Origin: Zonotrichia leucophrys gambelii
Taxonomy: Eukaryota > Chordata > Aves > Passeriformes > Passerellidae
NCBI RefSeq assembly: GCF_028769735.1
Contig: NC_088171.1
Span: 75,719,216 to 75,783,215 of the forward strand
DNA length: 64,000 nucleotides
Direction of reading: 5' to 3'
Shown here: positions 49,114 through 63,200 of the stretch, piece by piece
Layout: each line of letters starts with the position of its first letter
Numbering within the stretch: position 1 is the first letter of the stretch
The notes under the pieces: model-generated
The model's input: the letters and a program-made list of their open reading frames with translations, nothing else
The model's database searches: none
Told to the model about the DNA's origin: nothing
Made by a program: the position numbers and the translations under genes

Positions 49114-50378
49114 AATGCCAGATATGCTGAAGGGCAAGCCAGACACAGCCATATTATTTAATTTTCCTGGGGAGGTTTTGGGCTGCCCTCCCCAGACAAG
49201 CTGAACTCCTGCTGCAACTGTATGGTTTCATTAAGGGATAGATCTGTAGATGGTGGTGAGGTGTTTGAGTTCTCTGTGTAGAACTGAAGCTGAATTTAAA
49301 TGTCTCTGACAGAAATAATCCAAGCAAGCAGTAAATTACAACAAATTACCACATTCCTAGAGGATCTTGTGAAGATATCCCAGTGAATAGTTTTCTATAT
49401 GAAATATAAACCAATTCTTTTAACCTGTCCCAAGGAAGGGCTAATCAGATGCACAGAATGTTATAAATCTCTTGAGATTTCTCCCTCCATAATACTTTTC
49501 AAATACAATGTTTCCTTTCTGTATTCATATAACTCCACTGGCAAAAAAAGAGGTGCAAATGATATATCATATATGGGAAAAAGGGTCTACAGGCAGTCTC
49601 TGAAAGAGTTCACGGCTCTTGATGAGATCTAATATGCAAATTCTGTATCTACTGTTAAAATATAGTGACTAAATCTATTAATTTCTTTATTGTGGAATAT
49701 TATGAATGATGAGACACAAAATGGACTTGTTAATTAAAATCCAGCTGAGCATTATAAGAGTATCACTACCATTGCATTGACTACACCTACAGAGATTCCT
49801 TTTGTATTTAATGAAAAAAAAGAGAGAAAAAAAGAAAAAAGAGGTTAGTAATGCATCCTTTACATGCTGATGGTACCTAAAACAATTACCAAAGTAACCT
49901 ACTGAATACCTATTTAGATACTTGCCTGCTAAAGCTAAATGAAAATCGCAGTATTTATTGTATTCAATTTACACTCAAATGAATGCAAGGAAGAACATTA
50001 CTGACAACCTAATTATCACTTAGAGCTGGGTGTGAGATACATTTATTCTTGAAACTTAGAGACCTTTCAGTTCTATTGATAGAGAAGCAAAGTGATGAAT
50101 TCTTTCAATAAAAGCAGTGGTTTATATTAGGGTTGAACTGCATACTGTATTATTACTGTTTTGCAGTTCAAACAAAAGAAATATTTATTAATAAGAGATT
50201 GATCTAATTACTTTTAACATAAATGGAGAAAATAAAAGAGATTTCTTAGCATTTCTTTAGCTTTCTTACATATGCTAATTAAAAGTATGTTTTGATTATA
50301 TAACTGTTTTCAGGAATGCTGCTCGAGTTTTTTTCTTAGGTAGTGTTAAAAATTAGGACAAACCAAAATAAATACAAC

Positions 50379-50400
50379 TTTTTTTTTTTTTTTTTTTTTT
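50379..50400. repeat. T22 homopolymer
   Basis: Twenty-two consecutive T bases. No SINE body or LINE tail is recognisable beside it on either strand, so it is simple slippage or the poly(A) remnant of an unrecognised minus-strand insertion. Confidence 0.9.
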
Positions 50401-53400
50401 GCTTTACTACATATAGCTAAGATTTAATTTGACATTTTTTATATGAGCCAATTAAGACCCTAGTGTTTCTCATCCTGTGAGATATGGTATCAAGCAGCAT
50501 GGGTTCGAATCTCATAAAGGATTTCATTGTTTTTAAAAGTTTCTCTTAAGCATACATTATTTGCATGCACTTCAATTCTTATTTAATTTTTGGATAAAAT
50601 ATATTTTCTTTTTTTTATTGCATCTAAATATGCATCATATTTGTTCAAAGTGAATATTACTGTGAAAATATATATTCTATAAGGAAACATCCTGGGTTTG
50701 CTGGTGCTAAATTCATAAATTTTGCAAAAGATCAATTTAAAAAAAACCCAACAAACAAACATGCAATATGCAAACTTCATTTGCCTCCTTTTAATAATAT
50801 TTTCATCATATGCTGAATCTTGTTTAAAGTTAAACATTTACCTAACTCCTTCTTCAGGGCTGGTGTTGTATTAATCATCTTATTGGTGAAAATATTATTT
50901 CATTAAAATTTCAGAAAATATTTGGAATAATGTCATGCTTGCAGTAAATGTCGCTGGAGTTCACTACAGCTCTTTTGGAACAAAGTTGATACTGTCATTA
51001 GCAGGGAAACCCAGAAACAGCTTGTACAGCTTTAAAAGTATGCCTGTCTAGACAGCAGATGAATGGAGAAGAAATTCTTCCTGCATTGGCCTTGAGCAAA
51101 CTCTACACAAAATCACAAGTACTTACATAAGCCAAGACTTCACTGACCAGACAGGAGAACTTAAAATCCTCACGGTAGATTATATTTTATGCAATCATGA
51201 CTTGATTACATGTTATAAATGAACATATACAATATGTGTTAGGTACTCTGCAATAGTATAATGCACAGCTCATGGAAGCCCAATGTTAAAAATTTATACA
51301 TAGAAAGAAATAACTCCACAGAAGGAGTAATGATAGTATTCTTTCATCTCTCATTGTGTGCCATGCTTGGCAGAAAAAATAAGCTGCGGGACAGAGCCAT
51401 TAATCCAATCTTTGGTACACTCAGCAACATTTGGAGTGGTCCTGCAGGCTGACAAGAACTGTGAGCCTTCCCAGTGAAATCCTTGTACTTGCTTCCCCAA
51501 GGAAGTGTAGACCAGAAGGGTCAATTCTTTGACAGGGAAGCCACCCTCTTCCTCCAGGGAATTTTTGACATCCTAAATAGGCTGTGAGACATGAGCAAGG
51601 AGACACAGAAAATTCCAACACTTGGTTCTGTCCTGCAGTCACCAAGAAATAGAGCAGTTGGGTGATGGCTTTCACTTCCTGAGGGCAAGGGAGCTCTTGT
51701 TCAAATTTTCCTTCCCTTCTCCCTTCACTAGTGTGGAGGCAAATATTTACTCCGGTAGGTGTTTGCATTGCACTCAAAATATATCATGAATAGAGCTAAG
51801 TGCATATATCTGCACATTTAAATCATATATAGTATAGCTTAACCCATAGTGAAAGAATTCAGAAAAATCATGTTACTTCCCTATTGTTGTAGGCTAAAAA
51901 CATGCAGTGAATGTGAAAGGTAGCTCAGCAGATGCTTGGTAAGCCACAGTAACTTGATTCATTATCAATTCCCTGGGAAGCGAGGCCACAAATCGTATAA
52001 AGTTGCATAGGTTAAACTCTCAAGAGGTTTTCACAGATTCCTGGCATAATGTACTCGATATATGACTGTCAACATATTGACATTTGTGAGTTTTAGCTGA
52101 ACTCTCTTTAAAAACAGCTTCAAAAGAGAAATTCTCTTCAAGATCTATTATTATAAATGACAAAGATGGTGCAGCAGATATTGGATGTATCAGAGTATGG
52201 GGTCAAACCTCAGGAATCAGGCAAGGAAGATGTAATCAACACCATCTCTAAGTGTTGGCATGGACTTGATAAAAACCTCGGGGGGAAGCAAGGAAAGATA
52301 GCAGCTTGAGCAGCTGTTTTCACAGCATGCCAGCATAATGTCAATGAGAAGTAAAAACTGGACAGAGAGGATGGATCTTGTGCTGCTAGTGCAGAACCTG
52401 GAAAGGTTCCCCTAGGTCAGAGCGCACAGAGAACCTGGTGCCACTCCAAAAAGCACTGCATTATGAGCTGTGAGGGTAAGCAATTAAGAATGATGGTAAG
52501 GAGCTCAGTGCAGCAGCGATCTCGCTGAGCCATCTCTGCCACTCAGCTCTGACTTGGGAAGATCAAAGACTGAACAGTGACATGCTTTAACTGGAGGAAG
52601 CTTAATACAAAGCACACATATATTCAGCCCTGTTAAGTCAGCCTCTCAATCCAAAAACAGAGGCAAAAAAAGAGGCACTTTCAAGCACAGAATGCTTCAT
52701 GTTTTACTGATGCCCAAGCTTACATAATTTTCCATTTGCACAGTTAATACAGAGGTAAAATATGTGGAATCTGCTTGTCACATGAAAAATTAAAAAGGGG
52801 GCAGCGCACTGGGATGAGCTTGATGTAGCTGATATTTTCCAGATTGTATCAGAGGGTTAAATGATGTGTTTCTCCAAGCATCCCAGCAGTGACATAAGCC
52901 ACTGACTGTCAAAATTTTCTTTGATCTATTCTCAATTGAAAAAATAATACTAACTTTTTCATGTTCACCATGCCAGATATCGTACTTTTTTATACTCAGT
53001 CTGCTCTGTTTTGAAGAATTTTTCCCCATCTCACTGATTGGAAGATGGAAGAGTAAGCAAAACTTGGTCAGCAAGCAACAATTTCTTGAGATTTCCATTT
53101 AGGTTCTGGACGTTTCTTAAATTCATTAAGTCATTCAGAGCAGTCACCCAAAAGTCACTTTAGGGAGTCATATTGGCAAAAGGGAAAGTAAGGTTCATTG
53201 TTGTCTTTATTAATAAAATAAATAAAATTTCAGAGAAATTAATGGTTGCAGCCTTGACAGAATAGGCACAAAATGAGGAGCATTAATATAAAACTTTATG
53301 GAACAGTTAAAGAAAAATCATTAGTTTCGTTTCCTTTCCAAATCAGAAAATGTTCATGGTTATTACTTCTCATGGTATATAATATAAGGAACCTGGCAGT

Positions 53401-54215
53401 GAATTCAGGAAAGTGTACTTGGTTAATTTATCATGTGAATTTTAATCCATATGAAAATAAAATTACATGTCTTTTTATCTGTCTTAACAAATAAGATTTC
53501 CTTTTACTAAGGAAGTAAATCTACATACCATTTTTCTCTGTAGTCTTTAATGAGCCTCGGACTTTAAAAGCAATTGGATTTTCTTCTACCAGACACCTTG
53601 CTTTTCTTGCCAATGTTAATAAAGCTCTTAATTTTATTTTATTTTTCTATTGGCAGGAAAAAGGTGAATAGGAGCTCTCAGTCACAGCCTTCTCCTCAAG
53701 ATTTCTGTATTCCCAGCTTTCCCAGAACAGGCAGAGACAAGCTGGCAGTCAGCCTGGAGGAGGAGGAGGGGTTGACAGTCAGGGCACTTAGGCTCCAACA
53801 ACTTGCCAGAGAAGTGCATGCCAATTTTACACTACCCTGCAGTGAGAAAATTAGTTGGATAAAAGCCTTTCAGACAGGCAACAGTCAAACTACTTTTTTT
53901 TTTCCATTTGTACACGCAGTATGGGATTTTTCTAGAAATCATCCTCTCTCTTCTCATCTCACTGATTTTAAAAACATTATCTTTATCCCAATTTGCGCCA
54001 TCAAAAATACCTACAAAAAGCATGGAAGGAGAAACAGATGGAGGCAGATAGTGTTGGAGAGAAGACTGAAGGCTGAGTAGCTTTGTATGGTTAATTGGCT
54101 GGTTAATAGCTCATATCACTTTACAGTATTACACAGCAGCTGGAAGATTCCTGTTGAGGTGGAGTTGGTTGAAGGAAGTGCAGCACAGGATTTCAGAGGT
54201 CCAGTGGACTTACAG

Positions 54216-54230
54216 AAAAAAAAAAAAAAA
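54216..54230. repeat. A15 homopolymer
   Basis: Fifteen A bases followed by GGGTGC. It could be the tail of an old plus-strand retrocopy, but the sequence upstream is not recognised. Confidence 0.85.
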
Positions 54231-56689
54231 GGGTGCTGATTAGTAAAAATAAAGAATGTTTAGAAGAAGAACAGCCACATTGTGTGTCTGATGGAATCCC
54301 TCATCTAACCTTATTATTTGCTAAAACATATCAATTAATGGATTTGGTTAAACTTCAATATGTGTACTGTAGCAATATAGGAAATGCAAAGAGCAGCTTT
54401 GGGGACCAGCAAATGGGCGGTAGGAAAGAAAGAAATCATTCAGCAGCTGTGTGCCTAAATAGTATGGAGGAAGACACTGCGTCCTATCTTCTGTATTTGC
54501 TAGTTACAGAGCTTCTGGAATTTACAGACCACAATGTGCTACTGTGGTTTCTTACAAAGCAAGACCCTGAAGAGGTTTTAAATAAATGTTTATAGTTAAT
54601 CATAAACTTGGAACATGTAGTGCAGTTGCATATACTTAGTTTGTCGCAGTGAGGCAGCATTTTATGTTCATATTCCTTGAAGAACAGTGTAAGGACTCTG
54701 AGCTTCTTCAGCAGAAGTAGGCAAAAATTTTGTGTCCTCCATGCTTCTTCATGTGAGTGATAACAAGGATATTTCTGTAACTTCCATTATTGACTTTAAA
54801 ATATGATTCTAGATTGCAAAAAAGTGGGGAAAAAAACTAGCATTGATTTATTTCCAGGATATTGCTGTTACTTGTGTATTTTATTTAAACCACACTCCCT
54901 CCTCCTGGATTCACTTTTCTGGGATTTTCTTGGGGTTTTTACATAGGCTATTTTCTTGGAAAACATGTTGCTGGTTTTTTATATTTTTAGGCTCTGAAGT
55001 GTTCTGTAATCAATTGAAAATATGACTAAAATATGTCCTGAATTTTCATTTAGGTTTGTTGGAGTTAATTTTATTTTAAGAAAGAAATCAGCAGAACTCC
55101 AAAGCCATGGCTGGTTTTTCTGTTGTTTTTTTTTTTTTTTCCATTACTCTTAAGACATTCTTGAGATTTTGGAAGGAAAGCTGATACTGAATTCTTGTGG
55201 CTACTAGCACTGTGATAACAAATATGTGGCTACATTAGGAAAAAGAAAAATTCAAGCAATGTGTCACATTATTTCAACTGATTGTGGATGAGAGAATTTA
55301 AAATTTAGTTCTCGACTTTTTACAGAAGTATGTTGGATTTCATGCTAGACATAGACAGGAGGCTCAGATGAGAGACAGGAAGGTACCTTTATACCTAAAA
55401 AATTATGAGGGGTGACACAGGGCTGGCTGTACTTGCTAAATAAACATTTGGCATTTCTGAGGACTGGTCTGGTTGGGCATAAGCCAGTAAATTGCAGAGG
55501 TACCGGCACCACAACAGGCTCACAGAGGATTAAATGCTCACTGTTTCTTTGCTGTGAAAAATGTGGTGGTTATAACTTGGGCTAAGGAGAAGATGAGATA
55601 CAGCTTGTGGGTTTTGTATTAGATCACTGAAATAGCTAGTTTCTCCAGAACTCCTTACAGAAAACCATGCACTGGACAGACTTTTTGCAAGTGCAGATAT
55701 TCATTTATCATTAAGTTTTAATAGCTGTGCCAATGTTCATCAATCAAAGATCTCCTTGACTAGGAAATATGGAAATAAAAGAAATCAAAATTCAGCCCTA
55801 AGCCACATCATGAGATCTCTCTGGGTATTACCTTTTGCTTTCTTCTCAGGTGTGGTTAATCACTTTCATGGTATTTCTTAACTGGACAAGTGAACTGTTG
55901 AAGAGGGAAAAAATAAAGAATAACAGAGTGTTTGCTTATGGGATATAATTTTAAACTTTTACCAAATTTTATTAGATATTAATATTTTTAATTCTCAGAA
56001 TAAGCAACCCCATCAAGTGTGCAGTACAACCAAGAGGTCAGCTGGGCACAATTGTATAGTGGTGTTTCAGGGACGACCCCTGATGGGTGGATGGTGCTTA
56101 GCAAGAAGAGGGACTGAAGTGTTCTTGGGGAAAGAATAGAGGTGTGAACATAATATTTGACATCTGAAACCAAAAGACAGTTGTCTATATTAAAAGGTGA
56201 ACCTTTTGCAAACTTATGATTTCTCAAAGGAGCAAAGCCCCTCCTAAAGGTGTGACCTAAGTTAAATGGAAGCAAACTTCAGAAGAGGATTTTTTGTTGC
56301 CATGTATATGTTTGCCCAAGGACATGAGAGGCAGACCAGGGCTGATGCAGCAGGTAAAGGTCCTTTTGCTCTCTCAGCAGTCTGGCCAGGGGCCAGTCCT
56401 ATTGCATTCTCCAATGGCCAGGGGCTACCGTTCACATTGCAGTGACTGGGTCCTGATTGCAACAGTTTTGGCAAAAAAACCTTCATCCATATTTTGTTAC
56501 AGCTCAGACATAAACAGCAGCTGCGTATCTCGCCTGCATCTATTTTTTTTTCATTTCATTCTTGAAATGCACATAACCCTGATAGAACAAAACTAGAATT
56601 TGGAAGAATCATTGGGGAAAGATCATAGGAATGTAATTAAATTATAGTATCAAATTGTTATAGCAAAATGGAGACTGTAAGTAAGGCCA

Positions 56690-57262
56690 TAACACTGGCT
56701 AAATGAGCTTATATTAGCAATTGTATGGCCACCCTGTTCTCCGCACTTGTGAGGCCACACTTCAAATCCTACATTCAATTTTGGGTCCCTCACTACAAGG
56801 CAGACATTGAGGTGCTGGAGCCTGTACAGAGAAGTGCAATGGAAATGGTGAAGGGTCTGGATCACAAATCTTATGAAGAGGAGCTGAGGGAGCTGTGCTT
56901 GTTTAGCCTGGAGAAAAGGAGACTCAGAGGAGATCTTATCACTCTCTAAACTGCCTGAGAGGAGGTTGTAGCCAGCTGGGAATCAGTCTCTTCTCCCTAC
57001 TAACAAGCAACAGGACAAGAGGAAACAGCCTCAAGTGGCACCAGGAGAGGTTTAGATTGGATATTCTGGAAAAATTTCTTCACTGAAATGGTGCTCAAAT
57101 AGTAGAACAGCTGCCCAGGGAAGTGCTGGAATCAACATCCCTGGAGGTATTTAAGTGATGTGTATACGTGTTTCAGTGGTGAACTTGGTAGTACTGGGTT
57201 AACAGTTGAACTCAATGATCCCAAAGGTTTTTTAAACCTAAATTATTCTGTGATTCTTTGTA
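56690..57262 (+). mobile_element. CR1 LINE fragment, about 570 bp, ORF2 C-terminus broken
   Basis: This is a clear 5'-truncated CR1 from 'tgtgaggccacacttcaaatcctacattcaattttgggtccc' through 'gacattgaggtgctggagcctgtacagag', 'gagctgagggagctgtgcttgtttagcctggagaaaaggagactcagaggagatcttatcactctc' and 'ggacaagaggaaacagcctcaagtggcaccaggagaggtttagattggatatt' to 'gaactcaatgatcccaaaggttt...attattctgtgattctttg'. The ORF2 frame is open at first (blocks [47 protein letters not shown]) but is stopped just after by TAA at 56947. It therefore encodes nothing functional. It has more substitutions and frame breaks than the nested copy at 12636, so it is probably older or from another subfamily. The 5' limit is approximate. 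Confidence 0.93.
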
Positions 57263-60200
57263 ATTTGTGTACAGTTGTTTAGCAGACAAAGATCTAAACA
57301 TATCTTTCTTCTCTATCTGAAATTATTCCTCTTCTGTTTGGCTGAGAAATTCACCTGATTTGGAAGCTGTAGCTATAAATCTATAGTATTGGCAGAAGCC
57401 TATTCATAAAACGTGGAGATTTCACTGTAAGTTCTGGAGGAAAGTCAATGTTGCAAAGTGAAGTGTAAAATTATTCCTGTCTCAGTGTTATTTTTGAGTC
57501 ATATATCTCTGCCTTTTATGAACAGCAGGCATATTTGGAAGAATTATGTCTGAGTCATAAATCCCTATTTGCCTGGGACATGACTAATAGGTGTCTTTAA
57601 CACAGTAAGATGATATTACTGTCTTAGCTTGCAATTTTTTTTTAACCTCTGAAACACATACAACAGATGAAGTTTAAACAGCACAATGACATTAATCTGT
57701 GGTCTGTCAGGATGTTGTTACCACCCTCCTTTTCTGGTCCATTGATTCCAGCCTGCAGATGCTGTAATTTATATGAGTCCCAAAATTTATTATTTCAATA
57801 TTTAGCAAGCACAATCAGCATGGTTGCTCTCAGAGCCTGCTGAGTGTGGTGGTCTGTGGGAGAAAAGGAGCGAGTGGAGGCAGGGAAGGAGAGAGGAGAT
57901 CATTGTTCCTGCACTCCCTCACACTGCGTCGGCTGAGCTGTGACCAGGGAAAACAAAAGTCTGTTTAAATGAATAATGTTGCGGATCTTCCTGCTGTAGC
58001 AACCAGTGGGGGCCAGTCTGTTTGTAAGCCATTACCAAGCCCTTGTGTTTTGAATAGCTATGCATCTTAAATGCAAGAAAATAATCTTCAAGAGCTGGTT
58101 TCTGTCATCCTCAATGCCATGTAGAAAAGACAGAGAACAACTCTAACAACACAACTTAATATAAATATTTAATATTTGTGCATATCTCTGCTAGTCTAAA
58201 GGCTGCCAAGCATTGCATATGAATAGCTTCTGAATTTTATAGAAGAGCTTATTGTTACAGTGGAAACAACACCTCCTTCTCTATATGCCTTTACTAGCTG
58301 CCTCCTTGCCATTATCACTATGATTAGCTTTTTATTTAACTATTGTAGGTTAGACTGTGCACTCCTGCACAGCATTATGTGTGGTTACATAGTTGCCCCA
58401 AACTTATTCCCCTAAAAAGCCAGTCTCTTCATGACTGTGTATATATGTACATGAGTTACATAACATGGTGATAAATATTATATCACATAACAGGAATGAA
58501 CAATACTTGGTGTTTCCTGAACATTCTCAATTGTTCCTGAAAGTGTGCTACCTGCAATATTAATTTATCCTGACTGTGCAATGTGTAAATACTATCAAGA
58601 AGTTTTTGTGGGAAATTTAGATTGGTTTTTTTTGAATACTGAAGTTTGCACTTCAATATTCCTGATATATGATTTGTCCCTTAAATCACAGTGCATTGTA
58701 TTTGCTCAGTCAGTTAGATGGCCTAAATTCCTAGAAGAAAATAACTGTTGAGGAATAATTAATGAGAAATAATATATAATACATAATTAATATGGAAATT
58801 AATCAAAATTTATCCAGAAACTCACAAGCCCTTCAGCAATTATCAGCATTGTTTATAAATAAAATGGTAGCTGCCCAAGTGTTTACAAATAAATAACATG
58901 CCCTACCACTATTATGGGCCTAACTGATTATATGTGCTAAAGCATCAACAAATTATGGTTTATGCTGTTCAATCAATTCTAATTAATTCTAGATGTTCCT
59001 CAAGGGAGAGTCTGTTCAAATGAACTGATTATTAGCAGTGATGAGAGCTGCATGGTGACAAATGAATCCTTTTCTAGAGTTTCAGGAATGGGATAGCATT
59101 TGGTTGGACATGAAATAAGGCAATGTTTTGTGTATTTAAATATGACACATAAAAGAGATTTTCTTCTTCTGGTAGAAAGGACCATGAGAGGCTTTGTGTG
59201 TTTATTTCTTCCCACACCTTTTAGTTAGAAACAGACAGTGCAAGATAATGCTGCAGCACCCTCAGCCAGAAAGTGTCTGACTGTGGTTAGGATTCAGGTC
59301 ACCAGCACCTACCTCCAGATAAAGCATGCTGGTGGTTATTTAGTTTAGTACCGTGTAGGAATTTATAGTTTTTACACTGAAGGATGACTTTGTGAGCTTT
59401 GGGCTCTGCTTGAAGAAGAAATGCCATCTTGAGGTACCAAAAAGTACACATTTAAAACAAACAGCTGAAATGACAGCAGCTGTTGCCCCCAGGCTGATCA
59501 AGCTGAGCACTGAAAAGGATGATTTTATCCCTGTGCTGTGAAGACTGTCACTTTCTGATGCAAACAACTGACATGCAGCATTTCTTCTTATAATTGTAGG
59601 CAACATGCCACAGATGAAAGAGAAACTGTGCTACTGCATCTGCCAGCCCTTGAAGGCTACAAGTGATGACAGTGGCTCCAAAATTTAGACAATTACTTGA
59701 ATTCCTTTTAATTTCATTAAGCTAAACTGTTTTAGTAGTAGAATCAAAAAAGAGCAGCTGTGAGAAAACTGCAAGGACAAAGTTAATAATTTTTGCTTTG
59801 TCTCCAAAGTAAAAACTACGTTATTTTGCTTAATTTTGAACATCCATTTAGACATATTTGGAATGTGGATTTCTAGCTTCAGAGATCTAGCTTCCTCAGA
59901 CACCATTGCTTATTGAGTGCAATTATCAAATATTCATCCAATTTCTTTGTGATTGAATTTTCTTCATTACTAAAATTTCATGCTACTTTTCTACATCCGT
60001 AATGTCCCTTGTAATTATTCCATGTTCTTAGTGTTCTTTCTCACAGAATCCCACAGTTTACATATTTTTCAGGTTTTTACAGAGCTTATAACTATTTTAT
60101 CTCTTGTGAGGTCTGGAATGGGCTTTGGCAAAAGCATGGAGATAGAATTAATCAGTGCTTGAAATGCACCTTCATCAGAAAGCTAGTTTCCTATGTTAAG

Positions 60201-63200
60201 AGAAATTAAACACCTGGAGTGACTGCGGATGTTGCTTCATGCTACTTTTAATCAAGGGCATTTGCTTAAGACTAAAAATACCTTTTGAATAGACATTGCT
60301 TTGATTTTTTTATTAAAAAGGTTGTTTTTGTTTCAGAGAGTAATAATTTCTGATCTAATTTCTGACAATACCTTGCACTCCACTGTAGTCCCGTTCAGAA
60401 CCAAACTGAGTTACAACCAAACTGTGTCATTGAGTATGTAGATCAGAAACTTCACAACCAGGATCCCAGACTGCTTGAAAACTTCCTTCAGGAAGTCTAC
60501 TATTTTAATTGCATGTGTAATCACAAAGAAAAGCAACAAACAAAAATCTGACTTAAATCTAATTTTCAGATTCTTAATGGAAATGTTCTTCAAGAGCAGT
60601 CAAAATCAATATATTGTGAAAGGTTTATGAAGAACCACTGAAATATTCCAAGTGCTTTTTACAAGTTTAAGATGCAATCTCAGTATCATACAACTGAGGT
60701 AATAAGAAAAAAATATTCAAATTCAAATGTTTGTGTTCAAGTGCAGAGAGAGCAAGTAACTTCGCAGAGAATTTGAAAAAAATATCTTTTTGTTTTGACA
60801 TATGCTGTGTATACTGTTGGCTCAGCAACCTGCAAGGGAGAGAAAAAAGAGGAAAAAATATGCACCTTAGTTGAAGTGTGATTGTAAATATACTACTGAG
60901 TAGGTGAGATATCATAATCTTGCCAACAGTAGCTCTCTGTTGGCAATATAAGCACTGGGGTTTTTTGACAGAAGCTTATACAGAACCAATGCACTAAAGA
61001 AACTACAAAGCTTTCTGCCTTACACATCATTAAAGATCTTGTAAAGATCTTATGGTAGTAATGTAGGAATTGCAAGCGAAATGTAACTTTGATGTCAGAT
61101 TTCTTTTTTGTCTGGCATATAAAATTATCATTTTGGGACCCATAAATATCACAGCAGAGCACTAAAGAAGAAAAGCTCTGAGTTCCCATAGAGTTTTGTT
61201 ATAGCATTCCTACTAATTCAAGTTGGTCAGTGAAAATTAACTCTGGAGACAGAGTTAATACCAGAAATACTATTATGTCACAGTGGAAGAAATCAAATGC
61301 ATTGTTTTAGAGAGGATTCAACTCTGAAACAAATTTCTCTGGAGGTTAACAGTGCCATGTAAGAGTACTCCTCTACAGTAATTTCAGTGGAATTCCTACA
61401 GACATACACTTGATTGACTTCAAATTACTGCTGTTTTATTCATTGATGATCAGGCCTGCTAAATCTACCATTGCTTTCTCTCCATAGGTTTTCTTTATAG
61501 TCAGTCAAATTTTATCAGAATGTGTCTGCCTCACATCTCTAGCCAGCACGGAGCACGACATTTCTGAAGTTTTTCTGTCATTTCTAGGATAGAAAGGTCT
61601 AGTCCCAGAATACTCCCTTTATTTTTTTCATTCTGAGAATCTGGTGTCTTTTCACCTTCCTGAGAAACTGGCAGTGAATACAGAGGAAAAGGTTTAGAAG
61701 CTGGGTTGGAAGCTGAGTATTTTTCTGGCAATGGAGAGTTTTAGTAGTTTGAAAAAGCACTGATGCTTACCCAAATGAAAAGTTTCTGAAATTCTCCTTT
61801 GTTATATTTATGTTTAAATCTTCTGTTTGTACATCCATTTATGGTGACTTACTACACATTGCAGTGGTGTGGATGGCTTATTTGTATCCATGATGGCTTC
61901 TTTAAAAGTTAGAGGCATATTTCTACTGAGAGTAATAAAACAAACCAAAATCTGCTCAAGAGCTACTGCATTTCCTCTGTCTTTGAAATAAAGGATAGCT
62001 GATGGATATATAGTCCCTAGTGAGTTTTTACATGAGTCTTGGACTAGAATTTTAGCACAATCTAACCTCCCCCTGCAGAGAGACATAAGTCTTGCTGCTT
62101 TAGCTGCTGCTAGCAAGAAGGACATCCTCCATTATCATCAGTGTATTACTAGATACAAATTTATTTGCCTTTGTAGAGATGGTGTTAGTCATAAAAATCA
62201 TAGTAGACTTTTTACTTTACTGTGTTCCTCTCCCAGTTCCCAGTCCCAGTCCCACAAAATGCATTGTGATCTCCCCAAATCAGTACGATTTCACTGATTA
62301 AACATATTTTTCACTAGAAGGATGTAGCTAAGAATTACCGGGAGCCAGTTTTCCAAGATTTATCTCAGCTTCAAGCTTCATTAAAACACTAAGGATATAA
62401 TGTCATTAGAATTTTATCTCGGACATCTAATTTAATCAGAATTATTTCTCACTCTATTTTTTCAGCTCTATAAACTTGACCTCTGCAAGGTATTCTTAAT
62501 GTTTTCCAGTTGCAGAACAATCAAAATCAAAGCTTTCTAAATGAAACAGAACTGGTGGAAATTCCTGTATTTTTAATGATACTCCTTTCCATTTATTATA
62601 TTTTAGTTAATTTTATGTTTATTTTCTTTGCCAGTGTTTTTTGTTGTTGGTTGGTTTGTAATTTGGTTTGTTGGCTTTTTTTTTTTTTAATTGAAAAGAG
62701 TCTCCCTGGTATGTATTTGAATAGGTAAAGTGCCAAAGCATATGAGAAATTAAAAATAAAATTATTGCCTTTTCCACCCAAGTAAATTTCCACAGTCTAT
62801 ACACAGTTTCTTAATTACTTACTAGTTTCAGTTTCTCAGGTATACTTATGCAATATAATAATTACCTGGCACAAGAAATTTAATACTTTATAGTAGTGTT
62901 TGCTTCTATCTGCTCAGTTCTTCTCATTGCTTGAAGGCTATGTCTTGAAGAAAACTAGAATAAACCAAAAGTGAGTAGAAAGAAACAGATGATATTGAGA
63001 CAGTCTGACAGTTCAGTTGGCAAAAGAAGGAAAACCAATTTTTCCCATGTTCAAAAATCAGGTGCTCTGTGATTTTCTCTGTAAAGTAACATCCTTCCCA
63101 GAAATAAATACATAAGATAGCAGATCCTTGCAAAAAGATGACTTGATATCACCAAGATACTTGATATCACCAAGATATTCAGCCAAATCTAAGAGTATCA

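Larger units (their letters stand above)
42746..56689. other. 14-kb AT-rich stretch without a supported gene
   Basis: No mobile element or gene is recognised. Points of interest inside it are a minus-strand 93-codon frame with a signal-peptide-like start (45985-46266), a CpG-bearing patch (48430-48720), T/G-rich low complexity (48999-49113), a T22 run (50379-50400), GC-richer patches at 51370-51780 and 52150-52560, and a splice-acceptor-like site followed by GC-richer sequence (53657-53841). None is strong enough to annotate as a gene. Confidence 0.5.

Noticed and set aside
50502..50512. GGTTCGAATCT, like the B box of a tRNA or tRNA-derived SINE
   Set aside because: No A box, acceptor stem or cloverleaf could be found upstream, and the flanks are plain AT-rich sequence. 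A single 11-base match is expected by chance.
54233..54595. 120-codon plus-strand frame after an A15 run
   Set aside because: The translation is unfamiliar, begins in the poly(A)-adjacent sequence and has no splice or promoter support. It is a chance frame or possibly an old retrocopy fragment.
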